A DNA stretch of 64,000 nt from Niveibacterium umoris (GCF_014197015.1 NZ_JACIET010000001.1:434001-498000), one strand, 5' to 3'; shown: positions 47,541 to 56,852, counted from the first letter of the stretch. Notes: generated by a model not told the origin, from the letters alone. Numbers and translations are program-made.

Positions 47541-48290
47541 ATGCAGATCGAAGGGCAGGTGTTTCTCGTCACCGGTGCGGCCTCGGGGCTCGGGGCGGCG
47601 GTGGCTCAGGCGTTCGCACAGGCTGGCGCGCACGTGGTCGGCGTGGATCTGCGCGTGCCGAGCGCGCCGCTGGCGGGCTTGGCCGCGTTTGTCGAGGCCG
47701 ACGTGTGTGATGCCGGCGCACTGCAGGGCGCACTCGCGCGTGCGGGCGAAATCGGCCCCTTGCGCGGCGCGGTGCATTGCGCGGGCATTGCACCGGCTGC
47801 ACGGGTGGTCGGGCGCGAGGGCCCGCATTCGCTGGATCTCTTCCGGAAGGTGATCGAGGTCAATCTGATCGGCAGCTTCAACCTGATCCGCCTCGCCGCC
47901 GACGCGATGAGCCGGAACGCGCCCGTCGCGGATGGCGAGCGCGGTGTCATCGTCACCACCGCATCGGTGGCCGCGTTCGACGGGCAGATCGGGCAGGCGG
48001 CCTATGCGGCTTCGAAGGCCGGCGTGGCGGGCATGACGCTGCCGATTGCGCGCGAGCTGGCACGCATCGGCGTACGCATCGCGACCATCGCACCCGGCAT
48101 CATGCAGACGCCGATGATGGCCGGGATGCCGCAGGAGGTGCAGGACGCCCTGGGCGCGTCGGTACCCTATCCGCCGCGCCTGGGCCGGCCGGACGAGTTT
48201 GCCGCGCTCGCCCGCCACATCGTCGAGAACGTGTACCTCAACGGCGAGGTGATCCGCCTCGACGGCGCGATCCGCCTCCCGCCGAAGTAG
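47541..48290 (+). CDS. Short-chain dehydrogenase/reductase
   Basis: This 249-residue NAD(P)-dependent oxidoreductase has the cofactor loop TGAASGLG at 11-18. An Asp at about 36 (GVDLR) suggests NAD preference. The catalytic residues are Ser142, Tyr155 and Lys159 (YAASK). The overall pattern (QIEGQVFLVTGAASGLGAAVA, APGIMQTPMM) is closest to type II 3-hydroxyacyl-CoA dehydrogenase-like SDRs, but the substrate is not provable. It is convergent with the emrB-type gene, with only 3 bp between the stops. Confidence 0.88.
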   Translation: MQIEGQVFLVTGAASGLGAAVAQAFAQAGAHVVGVDLRVPSAPLAGLAAFVEADVCDAGALQGALARAGEIGPLRGAVHCAGIAPAARVVGREGPHSLDLFRKVIEVNLIGSFNLIRLAADAMSRNAPVADGERGVIVTTASVAAFDGQIGQAAYAASKAGVAGMTLPIARELARIGVRIATIAPGIMQTPMMAGMPQEVQDALGASVPYPPRLGRPDEFAALARHIVENVYLNGEVIRLDGAIRLPPK

Positions 48291-48293
48291 TCA

Positions 48294-49838
48294 TCAGTGC
48301 CCCGAGGCGCCACGCGCGCCAAAGGGCGGCTTGGCCATCCAGGCGACGATGATCAGGGTTCCCATGATGGCGCCGGCGAGCAGCATCAGATCGTTGGTGG
48401 CCATCAGGTGGGCCTGTCCGGTCACGACGCGATCCACCTGTGCCAACGCGGCACCGCGATCACCGATGAGCGATTGCCACTGCGCCAAATAGGTGTCGGC
48501 CGGCGCATTGCCCGGGTTGAAGTTCTCCGAGAGCTGCGCGTGGTGCAGGGTGGTGCGGTGGTCCCACAGCGACACCATGACCGCCGTGCCGAAACTCGAC
48601 CCGATGTTGCGCATGAAACTCTGCAGGCCCGAGGCGGCCGCCATGTCCTTGGGTGCGATGCCCGACAGGCTGATCGTGAACAATGGCAGGAAGAAGCAGC
48701 TGATGCCGAGGCCAATGAAGAGGCGCGCGATTCCCAGGGTCCAGAAGTCGACGTCGGGCGTGAAGCGCGCGCTCCAGATCGAACTCGCGGCGAACACCAG
48801 CATGCCGAAGGTGACGACGCGCCGCGCGTCGGTGCGGTGGATGTTGGCGCCGAGGATCGGCCCGAGCATCACGCCGAACACGCCCGAGAACGCAATCACC
48901 TTGCCGGCCCACAGCGGCGTGTAGCCGACCTCGCTCTGCAACCACAGCGGTTGCACTACCACCACGCCGAAGTAGGCCACCATGCCGATCGTGATGCAGA
49001 CGACGCCAATGGAGTAATTCCGGTGACGGAACATCCGCAGGTCGACCAGCGGATGCTGCTCGCCTAGTTCCCACACGATCAGGAAGCTCAGCGCCACCAG
49101 CGAGACGACGCCGAGCGCGATGATTTCGGGCGATTCGAACCAGTCCAGCTCATTGCCGCGATCGAGCAAAACCTGCAGCGCGCCGACACCGATCACCAGC
49201 AAGGCCAGCCCGACGCGGTCCAACGGCAACTTCATGCGCGGTGTTTCGCGCTTGTGCATCAGATGCCACGACAGGCCCGCGACGAAGAGGCCAAAGGGCA
49301 GGTTGATCAGGAACACCCAGTGCCAGGACAGATGCTCGGTGATCCATCCACCCGCCAGCGGGCCAACGATGGGTGCCAGGATGGTGGTCATCGCCCACAG
49401 GCCCATCGCCATGCCGCGCCGGTTGGGCGGGTAGATGCTCGCCATCAGGGTCTGCGACAGCGGAATCATCGCCGCGCCGAAAGCACCTTGCGCAACGCGT
49501 GCGATCACCAGCATCGGGAAGCTCACCGCCAGGCCGCAGAACAGCGAAGTCAGCGTGAACAGCAGCGTGGCGACGACGAACATCTTCACTTGCCCGTAGC
49601 GCAGGGCGAGCCAGCCGGTCATCGGCAGCAGGATCGCCTCTGACACCGCATAGGAGGTAATCACCCAGGTCGCCTGCGTGTAGCTGACGCCCAGATCGCC
49701 CGCGATCGTCGGCACCGACACGTTGGCGATGGTCAGGTCGAGGATGTTCATGAACGAGCCGAGGCCCAGCGCGAGCGTGGCCAGAATCAACTGGCCCAGG
49801 CTCAGCGGTGCCGACTCGGTGCGACCGTCCAGACTCAT
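48294..49838 (-). CDS. emrB: DHA2-family MFS drug exporter (EmrB-like)
   Basis: This 514-residue inner-membrane protein has about 14 predicted membrane helices. Motif A is clear in ALRYGQVKM, with motif C-like features in the TM5 region (MTTILAPIVGPLAGGWI). It is the last gene of marR-emrA-emrB and overlaps emrA by 4 bp (ATGA). It would pump hydrophobic drugs or uncouplers through EmrA. No outer-membrane factor is encoded here. Confidence 0.92.
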   Translation of the reverse strand: MSLDGRTESAPLSLGQLILATLALGLGSFMNILDLTIANVSVPTIAGDLGVSYTQATWVITSYAVSEAILLPMTGWLALRYGQVKMFVVATLLFTLTSLFCGLAVSFPMLVIARVAQGAFGAAMIPLSQTLMASIYPPNRRGMAMGLWAMTTILAPIVGPLAGGWITEHLSWHWVFLINLPFGLFVAGLSWHLMHKRETPRMKLPLDRVGLALLVIGVGALQVLLDRGNELDWFESPEIIALGVVSLVALSFLIVWELGEQHPLVDLRMFRHRNYSIGVVCITIGMVAYFGVVVVQPLWLQSEVGYTPLWAGKVIAFSGVFGVMLGPILGANIHRTDARRVVTFGMLVFAASSIWSARFTPDVDFWTLGIARLFIGLGISCFFLPLFTISLSGIAPKDMAAASGLQSFMRNIGSSFGTAVMVSLWDHRTTLHHAQLSENFNPGNAPADTYLAQWQSLIGDRGAALAQVDRVVTGQAHLMATNDLMLLAGAIMGTLIIVAWMAKPPFGARGASGH

Positions 49839-51091
49839 TTGCGCGCTTCGCTGGCGCGGTTGGCGGCGATGATGCGCGCGATGCGGGTGTCGGCTTCACG
49901 CGCCTGCATCGCAAAGACATCGGTCTCCTGATGCGTGGCGGGGCGATCCGCGTTGGCGAGCACCGCGCCGTCGCGCCCATGCGTGTCGATCGAGGCGCGC
50001 ATCGAAAGCCCCACGCGCAGCGGATGCGCAGCGAGTTCGTCCGCCTTGAGCGCGATCCGCACCGGAATACGCTGAACGATCTTGATCCAGTTGCCGGATG
50101 CGTTCTGTGCCGGCAACACGCTGAACACACCACCCGTGCCGGACGACAGCCCGACCACGCGGCCTTCGTATTCGGTGGCGCTGCCGTAAAGGTCGGATTT
50201 GAGCGTCACCGGCTGACCGATGCGTACGTTGGCCAGTTCGGTTTCCTTGAAGTTGGCGTCGACCCAGAGCTGATCCGGCGGCACCAGCGTCATCAGTGGT
50301 GTGCCGGCGGCCACCCGTGCGCCGACCTGCACGGTGCGCTTGGCGACATGGCCACTGACCGGGGCGACGATGGTGGTGCGGGCGAGGGCCAGCCACGCTT
50401 CGCGCACTTTCGCGGCGGCCGCCGCCACGCGCGGGTGGGCTTCGAGCGAGGTGTTGTCGACCAGTGCCACCGCGGTGGCCTTCTGGTCACGCGCCTGTTC
50501 GAGGCCGGATTCAGCCTCTGACACCGCGGATTGGGCGGCGAGTTGCGCCGCCTGCGCGGCCTGCAGGGTGGTGCGTGCCGCCTGCAGGGCTTCGGGCGAG
50601 ATGAAATGGTCGCGCTGCAACTGCTCGCGGCGGGCGAACTCGTCGCGCGCCTGCCGCAGCGCAATCGCGGCCTGTTCGGCCTGGTGGCGCAGTCGCTCGA
50701 CATCGGCGCGTCGTTGTTCGACCTGTGCCCGCGACTGGCTCTCGCCGAGGTAGAGGCCGCGCGTACCGCGCACCGCATCGGCCAGCGCGGCTTCAGCCGC
50801 GAGCAGCGCGACACGGGCATCGGCGTCATCGAGTTTGACCAGCGGCTGCCCGGCCTTGACGTAATCGGTGTCGTCGACCAGCACCGCGCTGACACTGCCG
50901 GCGACTTGCGGGGCAATCTGCACCAGGTTGCCGCCGACATAGGCGTTGTCGGTGGTTTCGCGGAAGCGCCCGACGAAGGCCCAGTGCAGGACTACCGCAA
51001 GCGCGGCAATGGCGAATACCAGTGCGACACGCACCATATTGCGCTTGCGGTTGCCGCTGGCTGCGGCTGAAGGGGTCTGATCCATGCTCAT
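49835..51091 (-). CDS. emrA: EmrA-like membrane fusion protein (HlyD family)
   Basis: This 418-residue adaptor has one N-terminal TM (about 20-40, VRVALVFAIAALAVVLHW). The HlyD core follows: TTDNAYVGGNLVQIAPQVAGSV, then a long coiled-coil hairpin, IVAPVSGHVAKRTVQVGARV and a C-terminal barrel with LWVDANFKETEL, the EmrA hallmark. The start at 51091 overlaps the marR stop (ATGA), which favours it over the in-frame ATG at 51085. Confidence 0.93.
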   Translation of the reverse strand: MSMDQTPSAAASGNRKRNMVRVALVFAIAALAVVLHWAFVGRFRETTDNAYVGGNLVQIAPQVAGSVSAVLVDDTDYVKAGQPLVKLDDADARVALLAAEAALADAVRGTRGLYLGESQSRAQVEQRRADVERLRHQAEQAAIALRQARDEFARREQLQRDHFISPEALQAARTTLQAAQAAQLAAQSAVSEAESGLEQARDQKATAVALVDNTSLEAHPRVAAAAAKVREAWLALARTTIVAPVSGHVAKRTVQVGARVAAGTPLMTLVPPDQLWVDANFKETELANVRIGQPVTLKSDLYGSATEYEGRVVGLSSGTGGVFSVLPAQNASGNWIKIVQRIPVRIALKADELAAHPLRVGLSMRASIDTHGRDGAVLANADRPATHQETDVFAMQAREADTRIARIIAANRASEARK

Positions 51092-51618
51092 GCTTTCACC
51101 CCGTCGGTCCGCGTTGCGCTGCTGGGGCATTGCTCCATATGGCGGGTCCAGGCGCGCAGGGCCCGCGCGAGATCGTCGACGTCGCCGCACTCGGCCGGCG
51201 GGGTAAGCGTGTCGTACAGCTGCCAAACCTTGGGGAAGATTTCGCGTACGCGCTGCGCGCCGGCTTCGGTCATGTGAATGTCCACCGAGCGACGGTCGAC
51301 CGGGCTGGGGATGCGCTCGACCCAGCCACCCGCTACCAGTTCGTCGGTCAGGCGCGTCATGTGCGGCCGCGAGAGACACACCGCCTGGCTGACACGCGAC
51401 GGGTTGTCGGTGGATTCGGGTGCGCTGTAGATCGACATCAGCACCGACCATGCGGTGGCGTTGAGCCCGTATGGTTGCAGCAGATCGTCGAGGTGTTCCT
51501 GGATGCCTCGCGCGATGTGGGTGACCAGGCGCAGCAGCATGACTTGGGGATAGGGCAGGTCGGGATGGCGCTCGCGCACCGAGTCGATCCGTGCCTGGTA
51601 GTGGTCGAATGGGATCAT
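51088..51618 (-). CDS. MarR-family regulator of emrAB
   Basis: This 176-residue winged-helix regulator has an N-terminal helix, then the wHTH LNATAWSVLMSIYSAPE...SRVSQAVCLSRPHMTRLTDELVAGGWVERIPSPVDRRSVDIHMTEAG. The DRRS wing is typical of EmrR/MarR proteins. It is the first gene of marR-emrA-emrB and so probably autoregulated. A perfect palindrome lies 11 bp upstream of its start codon. Confidence 0.93.
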   Translation of the reverse strand: MIPFDHYQARIDSVRERHPDLPYPQVMLLRLVTHIARGIQEHLDDLLQPYGLNATAWSVLMSIYSAPESTDNPSRVSQAVCLSRPHMTRLTDELVAGGWVERIPSPVDRRSVDIHMTEAGAQRVREIFPKVWQLYDTLTPPAECGDVDDLARALRAWTRHMEQCPSSATRTDGVKA

Positions 51619-51628
51619 GGCTGAAAAG

Positions 51629-51646
51629 TAGTTACATGAGTAACTA
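51629..51646. promoter_or_regulatory. MarR-type operator
   Basis: TAGTTAC (51629-51635) and GTAACTA (51640-51646) form a perfect 7-bp inverted repeat with a 4-base spacer, centred about 20 bp upstream of the marR start. On the minus strand it overlaps the expected -10 region. The nearby TTGATC is a possible -35. Confidence 0.8.
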
Positions 51647-51653
51647 TTCTGGC

Positions 51654-51667
51654 ATGATCTGGATCAA
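51654..51667. promoter_or_regulatory. FNR-type box upstream of ccoI
   Basis: ATGAT-CTGG-ATCAA differs from the TTGAT-N4-ATCAA consensus at one conserved base. It lies about 80 bp upstream of the ccoI start. On the other strand it covers the possible -35 of marR. The -10 for ccoI is unclear, so the activation class is not assigned. Confidence 0.65.
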
Positions 51668-51748
51668 ATGTGAAAGCCACTTGATCGGGCGACAAATCGG
51701 CCGATGGCGATCTGCTAGGCTTGCGGCCCCGCCGCCTTGGCCGTCGAA

Positions 51749-54211
51749 ATGGAGCATTCGTTGTCCGAATACCGTCCAGCCAGTGACTTGTCGCACTGCT
51801 ATCACTGTGGCTTGCCGATTGCGCCCGGGGCGGTGTTTCAGGTGACGATCGCGGGTGTCGCGCGCCCGATGTGCTGCGCCGGTTGCGAGGCGGTTGCACA
51901 GGCAATCGTCGAGGGTGGGCTGACCGAGTATTACCGCCACCGCGATGCCATGCCCGAATCGCGCCGCGAGGCGATGCCGCTTGAAATCGAGCAGCTCGGG
52001 CTGTTCGACCATGCCGAATTCCAGAAAGGATTCGTCCGTGCCATTGGTGAGGATGAGCGCGAGGCCGACCTGATCCTCGAAGGCATCACCTGTGCGGCTT
52101 GCGTGTGGCTAAACGAGCAGCATCTGGCGCGTCAGCCGGGTGTGACTGCGGTGCAGGTCAACTATGCAACGCGGCGGGCGCGGGTGCGTTGGCGCCCGGC
52201 CGAGACGAAACTCTCCGAAGTGCTGGCCGCGATTGCGAGCATTGGCTATCGCGCGCACCCCTACGACGCCGGCAAGAGCGAACAGCTGGCCCAGCGCGAA
52301 CGCCGCAACGCCTTGTGGCGCCTGCTGGTCGCCGGCTTCGGGATGATGCAGGTGATGATGTACGCCTACCCGGTGTACATCGCCCGCGAAGGCGACATGA
52401 CGCCGGACATCCTGGCCCTCATGCGTTGGGCCAGTCTCGTGCTGACGCTGCCGGTCGTGCTCTATTCCGCCGCGCCATTCTTCCAGCGCGCCTGGCGGGA
52501 TCTGCGCTTGCGCAGGCTCGGAATGGATGTCCCTGTCGCGATCGGGGTTGGCGCCGCCTTTCTTGCGAGCCTGTGGGCCACGCTGGTGGGTGGCGGCGAG
52601 GTGTACTACGACTCGGTAACGATGTTCGTGTTCCTGCTGCTGTGCGGGCGTTTCCTCGAAATGGTGGCGCGCCAGCGCGCAGTGCGCGGCGCAGAGGAAC
52701 TGGCGCGGGTGGTGCCTGCGTTCGCCGAACGATTCATCGCGTGGCCCGAAGCCAGGACCGAGGAGGTGCCGGTGATGTCGCTGGCCGCCGGCGACGCTCT
52801 GCGCGTGCGGCCGGGCGAGGCGATTCCGGTGGATGGCGTTGTGGTCGAAGGGCAGAGCGAGGTCAACGAATCCTGGCTCACCGGCGAGAGCCGGGCGATC
52901 GCGAAACAAGCGGGCGATCGGGTGGCCTGCGGCGGCGTCAATGGCGCCAGTCCGCTGGTGGTCCGCGCCGAGCACGTCGGCGAGGAGACGCGGATTGCAT
53001 CGATCCGCAGACTGATGGAGCGGGCTTCGGCGGAGCGACCAAAGATCGTCGAGCAGGCCGATCGATTTGCAGCGCGTTTCGTTTTCGTACTCATCATCCT
53101 GGCTGTCGGATCTGGGATTGCCTGGTGGTTCATTGACCCCTCCCGCGCAATCTGGATCTTCGCGTCCGTGCTGGTGGTCAGTTGCCCTTGCGCCTTGTCG
53201 CTGGCAACACCGGTGGCGCTCACGGTCGCGACCGATGCGCTGGCCCGGATCGGCTTGCTCGTCACCCGGGGTCATGCCATCGAAACCTTGGCGCGTGCAG
53301 ATCTGTTTGCCTTCGACAAGACCGGCACCCTGACGACCGGTCGGCTGACCCTGGTGGAAACGATCGCGGCGCCTGACGTCACTGATGCTCTGAGGCTCGC
53401 AGGCGCGCTGGAGCAGGCATCCGAACATCTTATCGGGCGTGCCATCGCGCAGGCTGCCGGATCCGCCCGCTTGCCACCAGTGGAGGGACTGAGGTCGGTG
53501 GCGGGGCGGGGCGTCGAAGGGCACATCAATGGCCGGTGCCTGCGCGTCGGTAACAGGGGTTTCGTGGCTGAACTCGCTGGCCCAGCGCCGGACTGGATGC
53601 AAGAAGATGCCGTGCGCACAAACGTCTACCTTGGGGGTGAGGGCGGCTGGCTGGCGCAGTTCATGTTTGACGATGACGTCCGTGAAGACGCGCGGGACGT
53701 CGTCAGCCGCATCGAACGGGATAGGGCGCGTGTTGTCATCTTGAGCGGTGACATGCCTGCCGCGGTGGAGGCGGTCGCCCGGCGTTTGGGAGTCTCGGAT
53801 GCCAGGGGCGGCTTGCTGCCCGAGGGCAAGCACGCGGCAGTGAAATCGTGGCAAGCCGAAGGCCGGACCGTTGCAATGGTGGGCGACGGCATCAACGATG
53901 CCCCGGTGCTGGCGCAGGCGCATGTTTCGGTTGCGATCGGAAGCGGAACGGAATTAGCGCGTACGCAAGCCGATCTGGTTCTGCTGGGGGAAGCTCTGCT
54001 GCCCCTGTGGAAGGGGCGACTGCTGGCGGGGCGCACGCTACGGGTGATCCGCCAGAATCTGGCATGGTCGTTCGCGTACAACATACTGGCGATCCCCGCT
54101 GCCATGCTGGGGTGGGTCACGCCCTGGATGGCCGGCATCGGCATGTCCGCCAGCTCCTTGCTGGTGGTACTTAATGCATTGCGGTTGCGACGCGCAACGA
54201 ATCCGCGCTGA
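51749..54211 (+). CDS. ccoI: CcoI/FixI-type copper-translocating P-type ATPase
   Basis: This ATPase exports Cu needed to build cbb3 oxidase. The ATG at 51749 gives 820 residues. An N-terminal zinc-ribbon-like part has Cys17-x2-Cys20 and Cys42-Cys43-x2-Cys46. The HMA domain has Cys115-x2-Cys118 (GITCAACVW). About eight TMs follow, with the CPC transport motif at 479-481, phosphorylation Asp523 in DKTGTLT and the hinge GDGINDAP. The N-terminal Cys-rich domain is typical of FixI/CcoI as opposed to CopA. ccoS follows by 24 bp. Confidence 0.94.
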   Translation: MEHSLSEYRPASDLSHCYHCGLPIAPGAVFQVTIAGVARPMCCAGCEAVAQAIVEGGLTEYYRHRDAMPESRREAMPLEIEQLGLFDHAEFQKGFVRAIGEDEREADLILEGITCAACVWLNEQHLARQPGVTAVQVNYATRRARVRWRPAETKLSEVLAAIASIGYRAHPYDAGKSEQLAQRERRNALWRLLVAGFGMMQVMMYAYPVYIAREGDMTPDILALMRWASLVLTLPVVLYSAAPFFQRAWRDLRLRRLGMDVPVAIGVGAAFLASLWATLVGGGEVYYDSVTMFVFLLLCGRFLEMVARQRAVRGAEELARVVPAFAERFIAWPEARTEEVPVMSLAAGDALRVRPGEAIPVDGVVVEGQSEVNESWLTGESRAIAKQAGDRVACGGVNGASPLVVRAEHVGEETRIASIRRLMERASAERPKIVEQADRFAARFVFVLIILAVGSGIAWWFIDPSRAIWIFASVLVVSCPCALSLATPVALTVATDALARIGLLVTRGHAIETLARADLFAFDKTGTLTTGRLTLVETIAAPDVTDALRLAGALEQASEHLIGRAIAQAAGSARLPPVEGLRSVAGRGVEGHINGRCLRVGNRGFVAELAGPAPDWMQEDAVRTNVYLGGEGGWLAQFMFDDDVREDARDVVSRIERDRARVVILSGDMPAAVEAVARRLGVSDARGGLLPEGKHAAVKSWQAEGRTVAMVGDGINDAPVLAQAHVSVAIGSGTELARTQADLVLLGEALLPLWKGRLLAGRTLRVIRQNLAWSFAYNILAIPAAMLGWVTPWMAGIGMSASSLLVVLNALRLRRATNPR

Positions 54212-54235
54212 CGCGATCGATCGGAAGAGGTGGCA

Positions 54236-54448
54236 GTGGAAATCCTGTATTTGCTGATCCCCTTGTCGGTGGTGCTGGTCTTCCTGATCGGACTCGTGCT
54301 GTGGTGGTCCGTCCGCTCGGGCCAGTTCGACGACCTTGAAGGGCCTGGGTACCGGGTTCTGATGGACGACGATTCGCCACCGGAACAGGTGAGAACGTCG
54401 GTCGTCACGCCTGGCGACGATGCCGCGTTGCATCAAACACAACAGTAG
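54236..54448 (+). CDS. ccoS: Cytochrome cbb3 maturation protein CcoS
   Basis: This 70-residue membrane protein is needed for heme/Cu insertion into CcoN. The GTG at 54236 is chosen because AGAGG lies 6 bp upstream and it gives the family start MEILYLLIPLSVVLVFLIG. One TM (about 3-24) is followed by WWSVRSGQFDDLEGPG, the CcoS hallmark. It is 24 bp after ccoI, so co-transcription is likely. Confidence 0.93.
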   Translation: MEILYLLIPLSVVLVFLIGLVLWWSVRSGQFDDLEGPGYRVLMDDDSPPEQVRTSVVTPGDDAALHQTQQ

Positions 54449-54461
54449 GGAGTTGCCCCCG

Positions 54462-54475
54462 TTGACTTCGGTCAA
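54462..54475 (+). promoter_or_regulatory. FNR-type box, class II position
   Basis: TTGAC-TTCG-GTCAA is a perfect palindrome of the FNR/ANR type with C/G in place of T/A at the inner positions. A GATAAT -10 at 54498-54503 predicts a start at 54510, putting the box centre at exactly -41.5. Confidence 0.7.
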
Positions 54476-54509
54476 GCGTGCAGCCGAGGGCTGTGGAGAT
54501 AATCGCTTC

Positions 54510-54610
54510 AACTGAGTGAGTGGGGCGAGAAAGCCCGATTGGCTTGACGTTCCCGCTCGGTAATGTCTCTCTGTTGGGGTTGGGGGTGCGCTGTTGCGCA
54601 CCCTTTTTTT
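54510..54610 (+). ncRNA. Candidate FNR-dependent small RNA between ccoS and ccoN
   Basis: A predicted transcript of ~101 nt runs from the start implied by the FNR box and GATAAT -10 to the end of a strong intrinsic terminator. It holds no credible reading frame. The 5' half can fold: GAGTGGGG (54518-54525) pairs with TCCCGCTC (54551-54558), including wobble pairs. An unpaired U/G-rich stretch (about 54560-54580) follows, and then the terminator. This layout resembles FnrS-type small RNAs, but no sequence similarity is claimed. It might instead be only the ccoIS terminator region with an attenuated promoter. Confidence 0.5.
54584..54610 (+). terminator. Strong intrinsic terminator
   Basis: GGGTGCGC (54584-54591) and GCGCACCC (54596-54603) enclose TGTT and are followed by seven T's. 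It ends the ccoI-ccoS transcript and/or the candidate small RNA, and insulates ccoN from upstream readthrough. Confidence 0.95.
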
Positions 54611-54663
54611 GTCGACCCCACATTCCCGCGCTGTTAAAATTTGCAGTGCAACACTGCCGCCTG

Positions 54664-54677
54664 TTGATGGTGGTCAA
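54664..54677 (+). promoter_or_regulatory. FNR-type box of the ccoNOQP promoter
   Basis: TTGAT-GGTG-GTCAA matches the FNR consensus at all but one conserved base. TAACAT (54699-54704) is a plausible -10, its centre 31 bp downstream of the box centre, giving a start near 54711 and a ~73-nt leader. This is a class II activator geometry. Confidence 0.75.
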
Positions 54678-54783
54678 GAAACTCGCGGGAACTCCCAATA
54701 ACATCAAACGCACGATGCACCCGGTTGTTGCTTCAAGGGGGGTGGTGCGTCGTTCTCAAATTCCGCTGCTGAGGAAATCCAAG

Positions 54784-56205
54784 ATGCAATCGCAAGCGAC
54801 TTACAACTACGGAGTCGTGCGGCAGTTTGCCGTCATGACCGTGGTCTGGGGGATCGTGGGCATGCTCGTTGGCGTCGTAATTGCCGCCCAACTTGTATGG
54901 CCGGAACTCAACTTTGCCGAGTGGTTCCACTTCGGCCGACTGCGTCCGCTGCACACGAACGCTGTCATCTTTGCGTTCGGTGGTTGTGCGCTGTTCGCGA
55001 CGTCGTACTACGTGGTCCAACGGACCTGCCACACCACGCTGTTTGCACCGGCGCTGGCTTCCTTCACGTTCTGGGGATGGCAATTGGTGATCCTGCTTGC
55101 AGCGATCACGTTGCCGCTAGGCATCACTTCCGGCAAGGAATACGCCGAGCTTGAATGGCCGATCGACATCCTGATCACGCTGGTGTGGGTTTCGTACGCA
55201 GTGGTGTTTTTGGGCACGGTTGCCAAGCGCAAGACTTCACATATCTACGTCGCGAACTGGTTTTTCGGTGCCTTCATCCTGACGGTCGCGCTGCTGCATG
55301 TGGTCAATTCAGCCGAAGTGCCGGTGACCCTGTTCAAGTCTTACTCTGCTTACGCTGGCGTGCAGGATGCGATGGTGCAGTGGTGGTACGGCCACAACGC
55401 GGTCGGTTTCTTCCTGACTGCAGGCTTCCTCGGGATGATGTACTACTTCGTGCCGAAGCAGGCAGGCCGTCCGGTGTATTCCTACCGCCTCTCGGTGGTG
55501 CACTTCTGGGCGCTGATTTTCACCTACATGTGGGCGGGTCCGCACCATCTGCACTACACCGCGTTGCCGGACTGGACGCAGTCGCTTGGCATGGTGTTCT
55601 CGCTGATTCTGCTTGCCCCGAGCTGGGGTGGAATGATCAACGGCATCATGACCCTTTCGGGGGCCTGGCATAAGCTGCGCGATGACCCGATCCTGAAGTT
55701 CCTTGTAACTTCGCTGGCCTTCTACGGCATGTCGACCTTTGAGGGGCCGATGATGTCGATCAAGACGGTCAATGCGCTGTCCCACTACACCGACTGGACG
55801 ATCGGCCATGTGCATTCCGGTGCGCTGGGTTGGGTCGCGATGGTGTCGATCGGATCGATCTACTACCTGCTGCCGAAACTGTGGGGCCGCAAGGAGATGT
55901 ATTCGACTCCGCTGGTGACCCTGCACTTCTGGGTGTCCACGATTGGCGTGGTGCTCTACATCGCCTCGATGTGGGTCGCCGGCGTCATGCAAGGTCTGAT
56001 GTGGCGTGCAACCAACGCAGACGGCACGCTGACCTATGCGTTCGTTGAAGCCGTCAAGGCCAGCTATCCGTTCTGGCAGATTCGTCTGCTTGGCGGCGTG
56101 CTCTTCCTCGCCGGCATGGTCATCATGTTCTACAACATGGTGCGCACGATCGCCGGTCAGAAGGCCTTTAACGCGCCGGTCGTTGCACCGGCTGCCGCCC
56201 ACTGA
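54784..56205 (+). CDS. ccoN: Cytochrome cbb3 oxidase subunit I
   Basis: This is the catalytic heme-copper subunit of the high-affinity terminal oxidase. The ATG at 54784 follows a GAGGAA site and gives 473 residues with about 12 TMs. Heme and CuB ligands are visible: [10 protein letters not shown] (low-spin heme His), WWYGHNAVG (CuB His), GPHHLHYT (CuB His pair) and [17 protein letters not shown] (heme His residues). It is the first gene of ccoNOQP, with its own FNR-type promoter. Confidence 0.97.
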   Translation: MQSQATYNYGVVRQFAVMTVVWGIVGMLVGVVIAAQLVWPELNFAEWFHFGRLRPLHTNAVIFAFGGCALFATSYYVVQRTCHTTLFAPALASFTFWGWQLVILLAAITLPLGITSGKEYAELEWPIDILITLVWVSYAVVFLGTVAKRKTSHIYVANWFFGAFILTVALLHVVNSAEVPVTLFKSYSAYAGVQDAMVQWWYGHNAVGFFLTAGFLGMMYYFVPKQAGRPVYSYRLSVVHFWALIFTYMWAGPHHLHYTALPDWTQSLGMVFSLILLAPSWGGMINGIMTLSGAWHKLRDDPILKFLVTSLAFYGMSTFEGPMMSIKTVNALSHYTDWTIGHVHSGALGWVAMVSIGSIYYLLPKLWGRKEMYSTPLVTLHFWVSTIGVVLYIASMWVAGVMQGLMWRATNADGTLTYAFVEAVKASYPFWQIRLLGGVLFLAGMVIMFYNMVRTIAGQKAFNAPVVAPAAAH

Positions 56206-56222
56206 GCCAGGAGACCTGAATC

Positions 56223-56834
56223 ATGGCAATGAACCACGAACTAGTCGAAAAGAACCTCGGCTGGCTCATCATTCTGACCATCCTCACCGTGAGTGTTGGA
56301 GGCTTGGTCGAAATCGTCCCGCTGTTTTTCCAGAAGTCGACGACCACACCGGTCGAAGGAGTCAAGCCGTACGATCCAGTGAGGCTGGTTGGGCGCGACA
56401 TCTACATCCGCGAAGGCTGCTACAACTGCCACTCGCAGATGGTTCGTCCGTTCCGGGCCGAGACTGAACGTTATGGTCACTACTCGGTGGCGGGTGAGTT
56501 TGTGTATGACCATCCGTTCCAGTGGGGCTCCAAACGTACCGGTCCGGATCTGGCCCGTGTTGGCGGCCGCTACTCGGATGACTGGCACAAGGTGCATCTG
56601 CGCAATCCGCGCGACGTAGTGCCGGAATCCAACATGCCGGCTTTCTTCTGGCTCGACCGTCCGGCCAAGTCGGACGACATCGAGAAGAAGATGTCCGCGC
56701 TGCGCACCGTTGGTGTTCCGTACACCGACGCGGATATTGCCGGTGCTCGCAAACAACTCGAAGGTGTGACCGAACTGGACGCACTTGTCGCGTATTTGCA
56801 GGGCATGGGTACCGCGCTGAAGAGTGTGAAGTAA
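56223..56834 (+). CDS. ccoO: Cytochrome cbb3 oxidase subunit II (mono-heme c)
   Basis: This 203-residue membrane-anchored cytochrome c has one N-terminal TM (about 13-36) and a heme-binding CYNCH at 66-70 ([13 protein letters not shown]). The likely axial Met is in ESNMPAF. It carries electrons from CcoP to CcoN. An AGGAG site precedes the start, 17 bp after ccoN. Confidence 0.97.
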   Translation: MAMNHELVEKNLGWLIILTILTVSVGGLVEIVPLFFQKSTTTPVEGVKPYDPVRLVGRDIYIREGCYNCHSQMVRPFRAETERYGHYSVAGEFVYDHPFQWGSKRTGPDLARVGGRYSDDWHKVHLRNPRDVVPESNMPAFFWLDRPAKSDDIEKKMSALRTVGVPYTDADIAGARKQLEGVTELDALVAYLQGMGTALKSVK

Positions 56835-56852
56835 CGGGCAGGGCGGCCAGAC

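Noticed and set aside
47082..48218. A 378-codon minus-strand frame across the SDR gene and the kinase 5' end
   Set aside because: The SDR on the plus strand has a complete cofactor loop and catalytic triad. The opposite frame has none.
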